DNA of 59,797 nucleotides, taken from assembly GCF_014205795.1 (NCBI RefSeq), contig NZ_JACHCN010000022.1, positions 1 through 59,797 of the forward strand, written 5' to 3'. Under the pieces are notes generated by a model. It was not told the origin of the DNA and did no database searches. It saw only the letters and a program-made list of their open reading frames with translations. Positions within the stretch are counted from its first letter, which is position 1; each line of letters opens with the position of its first letter. The DNA comes from Rhodanobacter sp. MP7CTX1 (lineage in GTDB: Bacteria; Pseudomonadota; Gammaproteobacteria; Xanthomonadales; Rhodanobacteraceae). Below, piece after piece: positions 9,193 through 18,249 of this stretch. The position numbers and the translations under genes are program-made.

Positions 9193-10605
9193 ATGCACAT
9201 CGGTATCGATTTCGGCACCAGCTACTCGGCCGCCGCGGCCATCATCGACGGCGAGCTGACCCTGGTGCGTTTCGGCGACGCCGAGCAGTTCCGCACGGCG
9301 GTGTTTTTCCCCGAGCTGGTGCCGGACCCCAACGCGTTTGAACTGACTCCCGCACTGGAAGCACAGCTGGAGAACCAGCTGCGCCTGGCCAGGAGCGGTG
9401 AGCGCCAGCAGGCCGCCGCCGCCGCCGCGCGCGGGCAGGCACCGGTGGTGCGTAGCGAAGGTGAGCTGCACCGCGAAGCATTGCGCGTGGTACGTCGGCA
9501 GTGGATGGAGGAACAGACGCGCGCCGCCACCGCTTCGGTCGCCAGTTTCCAGCACGCACTGTTCGGCGAGGACGCGGTGGAAGGCTATCTGGAGAGTGGT
9601 GGCGGCAATCTGATCGAGTCGCCGAAGTCGATGTTCGGCTATCGGCTCGACCCGCAGGTGCGCAAGGTGATCGTGCATATCGCTACGCATATCATCGAGC
9701 ACATCCGCCTCACCGCCAGCCGCCAGTTCGGTGTGCCGGTGCGTGGCGCGGTGATCGGGAGGCCGGTGGAATTTCGCAGCTCGATGGGCGCGCAAGGTTC
9801 GCAGCAGGCGATCGAGATCCTGCGCGAAGCGGCCGCCGTGGCTGGCTTCGACAGTGTGACGTTTCTGGAAGAACCCGCCGCCGCCGCGATGCACTACCAC
9901 AAGAGTCTGCAGCAACGGCAGTACGCGCTGGTGGTCGACATCGGCGGCGGCACCACCGACGTGGCCCACGCACAACTCGGTGGCGGTGAAGCGCCACGCA
10001 TCGCGCGCAGCTGGGGGCTACCCAAGGGCGGCACCGATCTCGATGTGAGCGTGAGCCTGCACAGCTTCATGCCACAGTTGGGCAAGGATCAGATCAGCAT
10101 GCCTGCGCATCGATTCGTTGATGCGGCCAGTGTGCACAACCTGCCCAAGCAGCGCGAGTTTCGCCAGCAGAACTATCGCCTCGTCGACGAACCCTACGGC
10201 TCGCGCCTGCGCGCACTGCAGGAGCCCGGAGCCACGACGCGCCTAAATCAAATGGCCGAGCGCAGCAAGATCACCTTGAGCACGTCGGCAAGCCACCGCG
10301 CCGAGCTGGACTTCATCGAACACGGCCTCGCGGTCGAACTCAGCAGCGAAGACTTCCACACCGCGATCGAAGCATTTCTCGGCCAGATGGAACGCACCCT
10401 AGCGACTGTACGCAGCGATCTGGACGAACTCCCTGCCAGCATCTTCCTCACCGGCGGCACCTCACGCTCGCCGCAAGTCAGCGAGCGCGTGCAAGCCTGC
10501 TTCCCGGAGATCCCGCTGGTGCAAGGCGACCCCTCGCTGGGCGTCGTGTCGGGGCTCGCGGTGGCGGCCAGCGAGGTCACCGTTTCACTGCGCGGGGCGA
10601 TTTAA
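9193..10605 (+). CDS. Hsp70-family chaperone-like ATPase (YegD type)
   Basis: About 470 residues, containing the actin-like ATPase fold of Hsp70 but no full substrate-binding domain. Phosphate-1 motif: IGIDFGTSYSAA at the N-terminus. Phosphate-2: VVDIGGGTTDVA in the middle. Adenosine motif: FLTGGTSRSPQV near the end. An insertion after the first lobe (about 55-130) is Ala/Gln-rich. This matches the YegD-like group of divergent DnaK relatives, whose function is unclear. The ATG at 9193 starts directly at the nucleotide motif as in YegD; an ATG at 9172 is an alternative. No DnaJ or GrpE gene is nearby. Confidence 0.82.
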   Translation: MHIGIDFGTSYSAAAAIIDGELTLVRFGDAEQFRTAVFFPELVPDPNAFELTPALEAQLENQLRLARSGERQQAAAAAARGQAPVVRSEGELHREALRVVRRQWMEEQTRAATASVASFQHALFGEDAVEGYLESGGGNLIESPKSMFGYRLDPQVRKVIVHIATHIIEHIRLTASRQFGVPVRGAVIGRPVEFRSSMGAQGSQQAIEILREAAAVAGFDSVTFLEEPAAAAMHYHKSLQQRQYALVVDIGGGTTDVAHAQLGGGEAPRIARSWGLPKGGTDLDVSVSLHSFMPQLGKDQISMPAHRFVDAASVHNLPKQREFRQQNYRLVDEPYGSRLRALQEPGATTRLNQMAERSKITLSTSASHRAELDFIEHGLAVELSSEDFHTAIEAFLGQMERTLATVRSDLDELPASIFLTGGTSRSPQVSERVQACFPEIPLVQGDPSLGVVSGLAVAASEVTVSLRGAI

Positions 10606-10648
10606 CCACGTCCGCCGCCCTTGCCGATTTTCACGTGATCAACTGTCG

Positions 10649-11643
10649 TCACGGCTCAAGCGAGGCCGCGTAGGCAGCCGCCGCAATCATGTCTCTGAGC
10701 GTGAGGTGCAATACCTCCTGCTGCATCGGCGCCGCTGCCTCACCACGCCGGTTACCCAGCGCGAACTGCACCAGTTGCCGCGTGATATAGGTCGGCGAAC
10801 GGCCAGCCAGCGGCGGGATATTCGCCACCCCACGTAGATCCGCGCCGTGGCATGCCGTGCAGGCAATGGTCTCGCCCGCGCCGGTTGACACCAGCAAGCG
10901 GCCGCGTGCGATGCTGCCCGGCGGCACGTAGGCGACGAAGCGCGCACGTGCGTCGCCCATTCTCACATCCTCTGCATTCACCGGCAGCTCGATCACCCGA
11001 TCACCAATCGCCTCGATACCTCCGCCCATCGCGGGTACCAACATCCATGATTCGATGTGCGTCTTGGGCACCCACGCAGCCTGGATGATTTGGGCCCGGC
11101 CCGACGCCAGGCGCAAGCGGCAGAAATACGCGGCCGCCTGCTGGAGATCCGCATCGCTGACGCTAAGTGCCTCGGCATGCATGTCGCCATTCGCGCGCGA
11201 GCCGTCGCCAAACGCCTTCAGCTGCTCGAGGATGTAGCCGGCAGGCAGTCCGGTCAACGATGCGGTGTGGGGCATCCCTGCGCCGGTGGGCGCATGACAT
11301 CCGGAGCACGGCACGGCCTCGCCGCGGCCCGTGATCACGATTTTCGGCATCGGCGGATGATCCTGCGGCCACCAGTCCGGCACTATGTGCGTGAGCTGTT
11401 CACGGCTGTAAGCGTGGGGGCTACCGGCAGACGTAGCAAAGCCTTCGGATCAGTGGGCGGGCTGCGCGCCTACAGCGCTTTCTCCTGGGCGTCGTCCCAC
11501 GGAGTCGCCAGCCAGTTCATCGCCGCGCGCATTTGCGCGCGAGCGTCCTGCGGTGCATCTGCGGACGCTCCGCGCGCCGGCATTGCCGCCAACGCCACAA
11601 ACATCCAACATCCGGCCTGCACCGTCCGAAGACGCACTTTCAT
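10649..11643 (-). pseudogene. Diheme cytochrome c, disrupted by a stop codon and a frameshift
   Basis: The minus strand from ATG 11643 reads a signal-peptide-like start and MNWLATPWDDAQEKAL, then meets TAG at about 11471. Read on past the stop, the same frame gives TDPKALLRLPVAP. At a CCCCC run (about 11418) the homology jumps frame to HAYSREQLTHIVPDWWPQDHPPMP, which continues through two heme-binding motifs: CSGCH and, about 120 residues later, CTACH. Without repair, only a leaderless fragment from GTG 11383 would be made, with no signal peptide and so no export for heme attachment. An intact version would be a periplasmic diheme c-type cytochrome. Two separate lesions argue for real decay rather than one read error. 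Confidence 0.72.
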
Positions 11644-11808
11644 GCCACACCCCCGTTGACTGCAGTCCTAGCCGCCGGCAACGCCTGGCCGCACCCAACC
11701 CTCACGGATGCCGATCATACGTCCAACCCCAAGGGGTACCTACAAAAGGAGACCGATGCAATCAGCTTGAATCAACTACATCCGCCCTCTTTGATGGCGG
11801 CCATTCCA

Positions 11809-12030
11809 TCAACTGGCATTCGTCCACGTCGACTCGATGTCGACTTTCACTGCGTCATCAACAGCCGCCGCGAGAACGCCATGCATGTCGTGGACGCAGC
11901 CGTGCCGCATGCCAGCGAAATCACCGTCATGGCGAAACGTCGCCGTCCAATTGACGCGGCCTGCGCTCGCCGGCTGGTAGTCGGCTTCGTAAGTGAACCC
12001 GTTGCTGGTCTTGCCGGAGACATTGCTCAT
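11809..12030 (-). CDS. Small hypothetical protein
   Basis: 73 residues, starting MSNVSGKTSNGFTYEADYQP and ending in a DAAVKVDIEST-like amphipathic tail, with a GAGG placed about 8 bases before the ATG. The composition is balanced, with no signal peptide or membrane segment. It resembles small uncharacterised soluble proteins seen in other proteobacteria, but I cannot name a family. A longer frame begins at 12078. Neighbouring genes give no clue to its function. Confidence 0.5.
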   Translation of the reverse strand: MSNVSGKTSNGFTYEADYQPASAGRVNWTATFRHDGDFAGMRHGCVHDMHGVLAAAVDDAVKVDIESTWTNAS

Positions 12031-12197
12031 GGCTAAAGCCTCATGGCGTGATTGAGCGACCAGCATAGGCCTTTGCAAGAGCGATAGCGCCTGCTGCGAC
12101 TGGCGAGCTCAGCAAGCTGTCCCTATCGGAGGCGCTCGTTATCGGTGGCGTTGGTTTGACCACCCTCATCTCGCCCATTGATCCGGCCCGCAAATAG

Positions 12198-12275
12198 CTT
12201 CCCGAATGCCCTTCGACTCCGCTGCGCTACGCTCAGCGTCTGCCCCGGACTCGATCCGGGAGCGAACGGCTCACA
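12198..12275. repeat. Interspersed palindromic repeat (cccttcgactcc family)
   Basis: cccgaatgcccttcgactcc, then gctgcgctacgctcag, occurs here and again at 20141 and 31167. This copy carries an extra palindrome (cccggactcgatccggg) before the closing gcgaacgg. It fills the space between the small hypothetical gene and the LysR gene. Confidence 0.75.
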
Positions 12276-12295
12276 AGTGATATTTGTGGGCCTGA

Positions 12296-13186
12296 TCAAG
12301 CACGACTCGCCAACTCCCGCGTAAGCCAGTCAATGAAGACGCGCACGCGTGACGAGAGTTGCCGGCTATGGGGATAGAGCAGCGAAACCGGTGTCGGCGC
12401 CGGTGGATATTCGGCAAGCACTTTGACGAGGATGCCGGCCTTGAGGTCGGCGTCGATGTGATAGCGCGGCATCTGGATCAGGCCCAGACCGAGCCTGGCA
12501 GCAGCGGCATAGGTTTCGGCTGCGGTCACGGTAAGCGTCGCGGGTAGAACGACGTTGCGCCGCTCGCCGTTGATCAGGAATTCGAGGGGCAAGGTCGTGC
12601 CTGTGGCCGACGACATGAAGCCGATCGCGACGTGTCCGTGGAGATCGTCGAAAGTGGCAGGCGTGCCGTAGCGAGCAAGGTAGTCCGGGCTCGCGCAGGT
12701 GACCTCCTCGAGCAACGCGACGCGTCGCCCGACCATCGCGCTGTCTTTCAGATCACCCGCACGCAGTACGCAGTCCACACCCTCGCGCACCAGATCGACC
12801 AGCCGATCACTTTCGCCCAGATGCAGCTGCAGATCCGGGTACTCCGCCAGGAACGCAGGCAACGCAGGCAGCACGAAATGACGCGCGAGCGTGCCGTGAA
12901 CATCCACCCGCAGCAGCCCTCGTGGCTTCGCATTGCTGAATACCGCTTCGGCATCTTCGACTTCACCCAGGATGGCGACGCAACGTTTGTAGAACGCCTC
13001 GCCGTCCAGGGTCGATCGAACGTTGCGCGTGGTTCGCTGAAGCAGTCGTACGCCCAGCCGTTTCTCCAGTTCTTTGATCGCCTGAGTGGCCGTCGAGCGG
13101 GGCAACTCCAGATCCTGCGCAGCCTGCGTGAAGCTTTGCCGCTCCACGATTCGGGTGAACAACCGCATGACGTCCAGACGGTCCAT
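12296..13186 (-). CDS. LysR-family transcriptional regulator
   Basis: 296 residues, the usual LysR length. The N-terminal winged helix-turn-helix reads FTRIVERQSFTQAAQDLELPRSTATQAIKELEKRLG, with RTTRNVRSTLDG as the wing. A type-2 periplasmic-binding-like effector domain follows from about residue 90. It diverges from the SDR gene at 13307 with 120 bases between them, so it probably controls that SDR and itself. The effector is unknown. The subgroup resembles regulators next to SDR oxidoreductases that respond to reactive electrophiles or aromatic compounds; this is an inference from context only. Confidence 0.9.
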   Translation of the reverse strand: MDRLDVMRLFTRIVERQSFTQAAQDLELPRSTATQAIKELEKRLGVRLLQRTTRNVRSTLDGEAFYKRCVAILGEVEDAEAVFSNAKPRGLLRVDVHGTLARHFVLPALPAFLAEYPDLQLHLGESDRLVDLVREGVDCVLRAGDLKDSAMVGRRVALLEEVTCASPDYLARYGTPATFDDLHGHVAIGFMSSATGTTLPLEFLINGERRNVVLPATLTVTAAETYAAAARLGLGLIQMPRYHIDADLKAGILVKVLAEYPPAPTPVSLLYPHSRQLSSRVRVFIDWLTRELASRA

Positions 13187-13306
13187 CTGCGCCTCCTATT
13201 GTTCGCTCACAACGAATAGTGTTGCCAATTTAGCAGAGATTATTTGCTCATGGCGAAAGCCTAAAGTCTCGCCACATACCGGCATAGGGCCGGTCGGAGA
13301 AATCAC
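13187..13306. promoter_or_regulatory. Divergent promoter region between the LysR and SDR genes
   Basis: A 120-base AT-richer spacer. Around 13195-13222 there is an imperfect dyad (tattgttcg ... aacgaatag) of the kind LysR proteins bind. A purine-rich element, tcggagaaatcac, precedes the SDR start. Divergent layout and dyad together make this the likely operator; no footprint can be claimed. Confidence 0.35.
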
Positions 13307-14047
13307 ATGAGCAAGCAGAATCAGCAAGTCGCCCTGGTCACCGGCGCATCCCGCGGTATTGGTGCGGCCATCGCGCAGCGTCTGGCCCGCGACGGTTTCA
13401 CGGTCATCGTCAACTACACGGAAAGCGCGGAACCGGCCGAAGCGCTGGTCCGCACCATTCAGCAGGCTGGCGGCCAGGCATTGGCAGCGAAGGCCGATGT
13501 GAGCAGCCCGACGGATGTCCGCCGCCTGTTCGATGCCGCGGAAACAGCTTTTGGCGGCGTGGACGTCCCGGTGAACAACGCCGGCATCATGAACCTGGCG
13601 AACATCGCCGACGCCGATGACGCGTCGTTCGATCGGCAGATCGCAGTGAACCTGAAAGGCACCTTCAACACGCTGCGTGAAGCCGCCACACGCCTGCGCA
13701 GCGGTGGCCGCATCGTGAACTTCTCATCCAGCGTCGTAGCCCTGCTGCAACCGGGCTACGCGGTCTATGCCGCCACAAAGGCCGGTGTCGAGGCGATGAC
13801 CAGCGTGTTCGCCAAGGAGCTGCGCGGGCGCGACATCACGGTCAACGCGATTGCACCGGGGCCCACGGCCACCGACCTGTTCCTCAAGGGCAAGCCAGCA
13901 GAACTGGTTGAGCGCCTTTCCAAACTGGCCCCGCTGGAACGCCTTGGTCAGCCCGAAGACATCGCCAACACGGTGGCCTTCCTCGCCGGTCCTGATGCCG
14001 GCTGGATCAACGGTGAGGTGTTGCGGGCCAACGGCGGAATCATCTGA
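13307..14047 (+). CDS. SDR family oxidoreductase (FabG-like fold)
   Basis: 246 residues, the typical length of a classical SDR. The cofactor motif TGASRGIGAAIA lies at 14-25, NNAG at about 90, the catalytic Ser in FSSSVVA, and YxxxK as YAVYAATK at about 155. The C-terminus (INGEVLRANGGII) is standard. It is probably NADPH-dependent, given the Arg/Ser after the second Gly. It is divergent from the LysR gene and followed 55 bases later by a frameshifted SDR; all three likely formed one regulated unit. The substrate is unknown. Confidence 0.88.
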   Translation: MSKQNQQVALVTGASRGIGAAIAQRLARDGFTVIVNYTESAEPAEALVRTIQQAGGQALAAKADVSSPTDVRRLFDAAETAFGGVDVPVNNAGIMNLANIADADDASFDRQIAVNLKGTFNTLREAATRLRSGGRIVNFSSSVVALLQPGYAVYAATKAGVEAMTSVFAKELRGRDITVNAIAPGPTATDLFLKGKPAELVERLSKLAPLERLGQPEDIANTVAFLAGPDAGWINGEVLRANGGII

Positions 14048-14102
14048 ATATCCTGCGCCGCATCACGAATGCGGCGCTCACCCGAACCACAGGAACCTCA
14101 TC

Positions 14103-15006
14103 ATGAAACAGTTCATCGTCATCACCGGCGCATCCAGTGGATTTGGTGCACTCGCCGCCCGCGCGCTTGCCCACGCCGGGCATACGGTCTACGCCAGCAT
14201 GCGCGAAAAGCACCGGCCGCAACGCGCCGCAAGTCGAAGAAGTGAACAAGTATGCTGCGGAACATCACGTGGATCTGCGCGCCGTCGAGCTGGACGTTGC
14301 CAGCGAAGCATCGGCTAATGCGGGTATTCAAAAGATCCTCGCCGACTGCGGACGTCTGGACGTCGTTATCCACAATGCTGGCCACATGTCGTTCGGCCCG
14401 GCCGAGTCGTTCACGCCGGAACAGTTTGCCCAGCTCTACGACGTCAACGTGCTCAGCACACAGCGCGTCAATCGCGCCGCCCTGCCGCACCTGCGCAAAC
14501 AAGGTCGCGGCCTCGTGGTTTGGGTTTCCAGCAGCAGCACGCGCGGTGGTACGCCACCCTATCTATCGCCGTATTTCGCGGCGAAGGCGGCGATGGATTC
14601 ACTCGCCGTCAGCTACGCCAGCGAACTCACACGCTGGGGTATCGAGACCTCGATCATCGTGCCGGGCGCGTTCACCAAAGGCACCAATCACTTCGCACAT
14701 TCGGGTTCGCCGGCCGACAAGGATCGCGCCGCCGAATACGACAACGGACCTTACGCCGGCGTCCCAGACCAGGCACTCAAAGGTCTCGCCGCGCTTGAAC
14801 CGGCCGATGCCGATGCGAAATCAGTCGCCGACGCCATCGTAAAAGTCGTCGACATGCCGTTCGGCAAGCGCCCGTTCCGCACACATATCGACCCCTCCGA
14901 AGATGGCGCGGAAATCGTCAACGGTGTCGCCGATCGTGTGCGCGCGGAGATGTTCCGTCGCATTGGTCTTGAGGATCTGCTGCATCCGCGGGTGAATAAG
15001 CTTTAA
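14103..15006 (+). pseudogene. SDR family oxidoreductase with a 1-base frameshift
   Basis: The ATG at 14103 reads MKQFIVITGASSGFGALAAR and HTVYASMRE, then loses homology. From the next frame the protein continues STGRNAPQVEEVNKYAAEH to the end, through HNAGH, VSSSS and YFAAKAA (catalytic Tyr/Lys). Removing one A from the AAAA run at 14206-14209 restores a full frame of about 300 residues. The family is classical SDR with an extended C-terminus. Either the gene is broken or the homopolymer was misread; the rest of the frame is intact, so the lesion is recent or artefactual. Confidence 0.75.
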
Positions 15007-15153
15007 CAAGCTGTGACATCGGGGCGTTCGTTGGGCAAGGTGGAAGGGAACCCTTGCCGCCTTGTTCCCGTCTCCCACTGTCATGCGCGACAGCAACTGC
15101 GCAGTGCTGAATACCATGCGATACCGAGCCTGAGCCGCTTATCTGCGCTTGTC

Positions 15154-15897
15154 TTATTTTGCCGAAGCCACTCGATTGCGCGCGACCCAGCGCGCTATGT
15201 CATCGCTTGTCAGTGGCTGCCCCGGTTTGTGCATATCGTGGCCTGAAGATATGGCAATCAACCTGCCTTTGCCATCGACGAGCGCGAGCGTGGGTAAAAA
15301 CCATATATCGAAGTCATGCGTGAACAGAACGGCGTCTGGCGCAACGCGCCAATTGAAACTCCACTTCTGGGAGAACTCACTGATGTACTCGACCGGATCC
15401 GAAGTCACTGCCAACGTTTGAATATCACCATGCGTGGCCTTGAATGCATTTAATGCAGGAATCTCTTCAATGCACGCACCGCAATCGACGCCAAAGAAAT
15501 CTATGAGGGTCACGCGGTTTGCGAACACCTTGCCCGTCAGCCGCATCCCATTGACTGAGGTCACATCAAGGTCGGGAATCTTTTCACCCAAAACAGCAAT
15601 GCTCGCTCGACCGGCAGGAAGAGGGTGCAGCTCCAGAGGCTTGCCAATCGTCAGGACGGCGATGTTTCGATGCATGGTTCCTAGCAAGTAGGACGATTCC
15701 CCCTGATCAACGCGTCGGAGAAATTCGGCACCACTCATTCGCCTACCGTCAGGCTGACGGAATACAAGCCGGACGCTTGGAGCAAGCCCAAAATCATGAC
15801 GGATTGCATCTTCATTGGCCCAGTGAACGCCGGCGAATGCTGAGGCCACTGCAGAGCATGCCACTGAAAAAATAATTAGCTTCAGCCAATTAACCAT
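15154..15897 (-). CDS. TlpA-like periplasmic thioredoxin-fold protein
   Basis: 247 residues. A signal peptide (MVNWLKLIIFSVACSAVASAFAG) is followed by about 90 residues without clear homology. The thioredoxin domain reads VTLIDFFGVDCGACIEEIPAL, with a CGAC active-site pair, and later has FLPTLALVDGKG, where the cis-Pro loop is LPT. The ATG at 15897 has GAGG 6 bases upstream; an earlier start would add seven residues. It is a putative disulfide reductase or resistance-type TlpA protein. The codons are somewhat AT-richer than those of its neighbours, which may mean transfer. It converges with the broken SDR gene. Confidence 0.75.
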   Translation of the reverse strand: MVNWLKLIIFSVACSAVASAFAGVHWANEDAIRHDFGLAPSVRLVFRQPDGRRMSGAEFLRRVDQGESSYLLGTMHRNIAVLTIGKPLELHPLPAGRASIAVLGEKIPDLDVTSVNGMRLTGKVFANRVTLIDFFGVDCGACIEEIPALNAFKATHGDIQTLAVTSDPVEYISEFSQKWSFNWRVAPDAVLFTHDFDIWFLPTLALVDGKGRLIAISSGHDMHKPGQPLTSDDIARWVARNRVASAK

Positions 15898-16009
15898 TTC
15901 AGCCTCACTTGGCGGCAATCACGAGTTGTTACTTCTACACCGCCAGCCCATGACGTTCAATCGATCGGTTAACGCCATTTCGCCCCCGTTGCCAGCGGCC
16001 GAATCATGA

Positions 16010-16555
16010 TCAGCGCAAACGAATCCCGGTCATGCTCGACAACACGCCATCGCGACGAATCAGTCCGTGATAGAGCGCCGCACTCATGTGCGCCAGAAAC
16101 GTCAGAAACAGCAGCACGGCCAGCCACGCGTGCGCGTGACGCAACACGGCGAACGCGACGGGGCTGACCGGAAAGATCGGCGGCAGACGCAGCGATTCGC
16201 TCAGCATCACCGGATAGCCGCCGGCCGAGAGCATGGCCCAGCCGATCAACGGCATCGCGAACATCAGCGCGTACAGCAGCCAGTGAGAGGCCAGTGCCGC
16301 CACCTTCTGCAACGGCGGCAGATCCACGGGCAGCGGCGGCGGTGGATGGCGCAGGCGTACGGCCAAGCGCACCACGGCCAGGATCAGGATAGCGATGCCC
16401 AGTGGTTTATGGATGCGGATCAGCCAGTCGTGACGTTCGGATACCGACGCCACCATACCGACGCCGATGAACAACATGGTCAGGATCATCGCCGCCATCA
16501 GCCAATGCAGCACGCGCGCGGCCAGCGTGAATTGGGCCGAACTGGAGTAGTTCAT
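16010..16555 (-). CDS. Cytochrome b561 family membrane protein
   Basis: 181 residues with four transmembrane helices. Candidate heme ligands are the His residues in LHWLMAAM (helix 1), RIHKPLGI (helix 2), and RHAHAWLAV and HMSAALYH (helices 3-4). The family passes electrons across the inner membrane from quinol or a periplasmic donor. Its start overlaps the stop of the catalase-like gene by four bases, so the two are translationally coupled. It most likely supplies electrons to that enzyme. Confidence 0.9.
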   Translation of the reverse strand: MNYSSSAQFTLAARVLHWLMAAMILTMLFIGVGMVASVSERHDWLIRIHKPLGIAILILAVVRLAVRLRHPPPPLPVDLPPLQKVAALASHWLLYALMFAMPLIGWAMLSAGGYPVMLSESLRLPPIFPVSPVAFAVLRHAHAWLAVLLFLTFLAHMSAALYHGLIRRDGVLSSMTGIRLR

Positions 16556-17664
16556 AACTTGGTCTCCGGCTTCGGAAGCGCGGCGGCGGTGCCCGGCAGA
16601 TGGGCTTCCTCGCTGGTACGACGCAGATAGGAAGTGGCATACGCGGCCGAGCGGGCGGGCAACAGCGGATCGTCCGAAGCTTCAATGCCGGCCGGAAGCA
16701 CGAGCGGGTCGTAATTGATGTCGCGGCAGGGGCCACTTTCCTGCGGCTGGGTGCTTTCGAGCACCAGCGTACCGGCATCGATATCGCGGCGATCGGACGG
16801 CCACGCTTTCGTCGCGTCGTTGGTGGGGTCACCCGGATTGGCGAGTGTCACCAGCAGATGCCAGCGCAGCGGACCCTGCGCGAGGCGGCGCGTCAGGTCA
16901 GCGTCCAGATAATCCGTACCACTGGGAGTGGCCGCATCACCCGCGGCGTCGGTGGACTCCGGCTGCATGCGCCAGCGCACCGGATGGCGGACGCCATTGG
17001 CATCGACAAAGACAAACGCATTCAGGCTCAGATAGCCCTCGGTAGCAAAACTCGCCGAAGGCTTGGCCGTCTTTACCCAGCCAAGGAACGCCGCGGCTTC
17101 CGGGTGCGAAGCGAAGAATGCGCCTACCTTCGCCCCGTCTGGCTTGCCCGTGGCCGGATCGGGCTGTTGAGCTTTCAGCAGATCGTAGAAAGCTTGCGGG
17201 GTAGTGACCGGAAAGACCGGCATGCTGTTCATGCCCGTTCGCCATTGCTGCCCGTTGGCCAGTGCAAAGCGCAACGCCATGCTGCGAAACGGTACGCTGC
17301 TGTCCGATGCATAGGGATCGCCGGCGGGAACCGCAAAGCGACCCACCACCGGTGTGCGACCGGGCGCGAACACCTGTGCATCGGAATAGGTCTGGGCCTG
17401 GCCACTGCTCAGGAAATAACCTGTCACGCAGACGCCCTTTGCATGGTTGCGGCGATAGCCCGGAAACACGCCAGCATTGGCCTGCAACTGATTTATCAGC
17501 CGCGCAGGCGTCAGTCGCTGTGGTGCCAGCCAGCCACCCACATAGCAGAAGGCGACAACGGTCACTGCCACCACCGCCCCGATGACAGCGAATCGCCCGA
17601 TAAGGGCTGGCCCGGTGAGCCTGGCGGGCTTGCCCGACGGCGTGGGTACGAGGGGATCGTTCAT
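16552..17664 (-). CDS. Catalase-family peroxidase, membrane-anchored
   Basis: 370 residues. An N-terminal transmembrane anchor (about 22-46) is followed by a heme-catalase-like core. RRNHAKGVCVTGYF holds the likely distal His, FRSMALRF resembles the conserved catalase segment, and LNAFVFVDANGVRHPVRWR resembles the catalase beta-barrel. The length is far below that of a full catalase (over 480), as in the SrpA-like or mini-catalase group, which works as a peroxidase. Coupling to cytochrome b561 suggests a quinol-linked periplasmic peroxidase. The electron donor is inferred, not shown. Confidence 0.85.
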   Translation of the reverse strand: MNDPLVPTPSGKPARLTGPALIGRFAVIGAVVAVTVVAFCYVGGWLAPQRLTPARLINQLQANAGVFPGYRRNHAKGVCVTGYFLSSGQAQTYSDAQVFAPGRTPVVGRFAVPAGDPYASDSSVPFRSMALRFALANGQQWRTGMNSMPVFPVTTPQAFYDLLKAQQPDPATGKPDGAKVGAFFASHPEAAAFLGWVKTAKPSASFATEGYLSLNAFVFVDANGVRHPVRWRMQPESTDAAGDAATPSGTDYLDADLTRRLAQGPLRWHLLVTLANPGDPTNDATKAWPSDRRDIDAGTLVLESTQPQESGPCRDINYDPLVLPAGIEASDDPLLPARSAAYATSYLRRTSEEAHLPGTAAALPKPETKL

Positions 17665-18249
17665 GGAATCTGCTCCCGGTCAGTCATGCCCTCTTTGTCG
17701 GGCATCATGACATCAACATCATTACCTGAACGTTGCCGGCGCCGACCTCCTGGTGAACAGCCGCTGGCTTATCGAGGTGCGCGCAGGGTCGAGTCGCGCA
17801 AAGCAGCCTCGTGCTGAATTTCATCCAGGCAGGCGGTCCCTTCGGAGTCCGATGCGCCATGTCCCGGGCGATGCATGCCGGTCGGCGATATCGCGGCATC
17901 TGCCATACCATCCTTGCTGCCATTGACGTCGGTAGAGGCGATTGTGCTCATGGTTCAGCCCTGAAAATTTTCAGCATCATACTGATTATTGATTGGGGCG
18001 AAATAGACATGGGATTCGGTCTCGCGGGGTGATCACGAGATAGTTGCCCGGTCCCCTCACCTGCGCGCCCGGCCGCAACGCTGACTCGATATGCGGGATC
18101 AAACCTTTACGGCCTTCACTCGATCGTACGGAAAGTGGGCGTAGCGTAAAAGAAGTTGGGTCCACAAATCGTCCCGACTTCCAGGGTTCGCGCTCCCCGC
18201 TCCGGTTAGCGCTACTCATTCGAGCGCCATTTCGCCGAAGGAGAAATGC
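17665..18249. other. Intergenic region with one doubtful small ORF
   Basis: On the minus strand a 60-codon frame (17769-17951, MSTIASTDVNGSKDGMADAA) has AGGG 9 bases before its ATG and could be the first gene of the catalase-cytochrome unit. Its composition gives no family, and an overlapping frame is equally open. On the plus side, gaaggagaa precedes the DJ-1 gene. AT-rich stretches at 17957-17990 and 18120-18160 may carry promoters. Confidence 0.3.

Noticed and set aside
17705..17923. Overlapping ORF before the catalase-like gene
   Set aside because: Competes with another frame on the same strand and looks like random coding; only the 17769-17951 frame is mentioned as doubtful.
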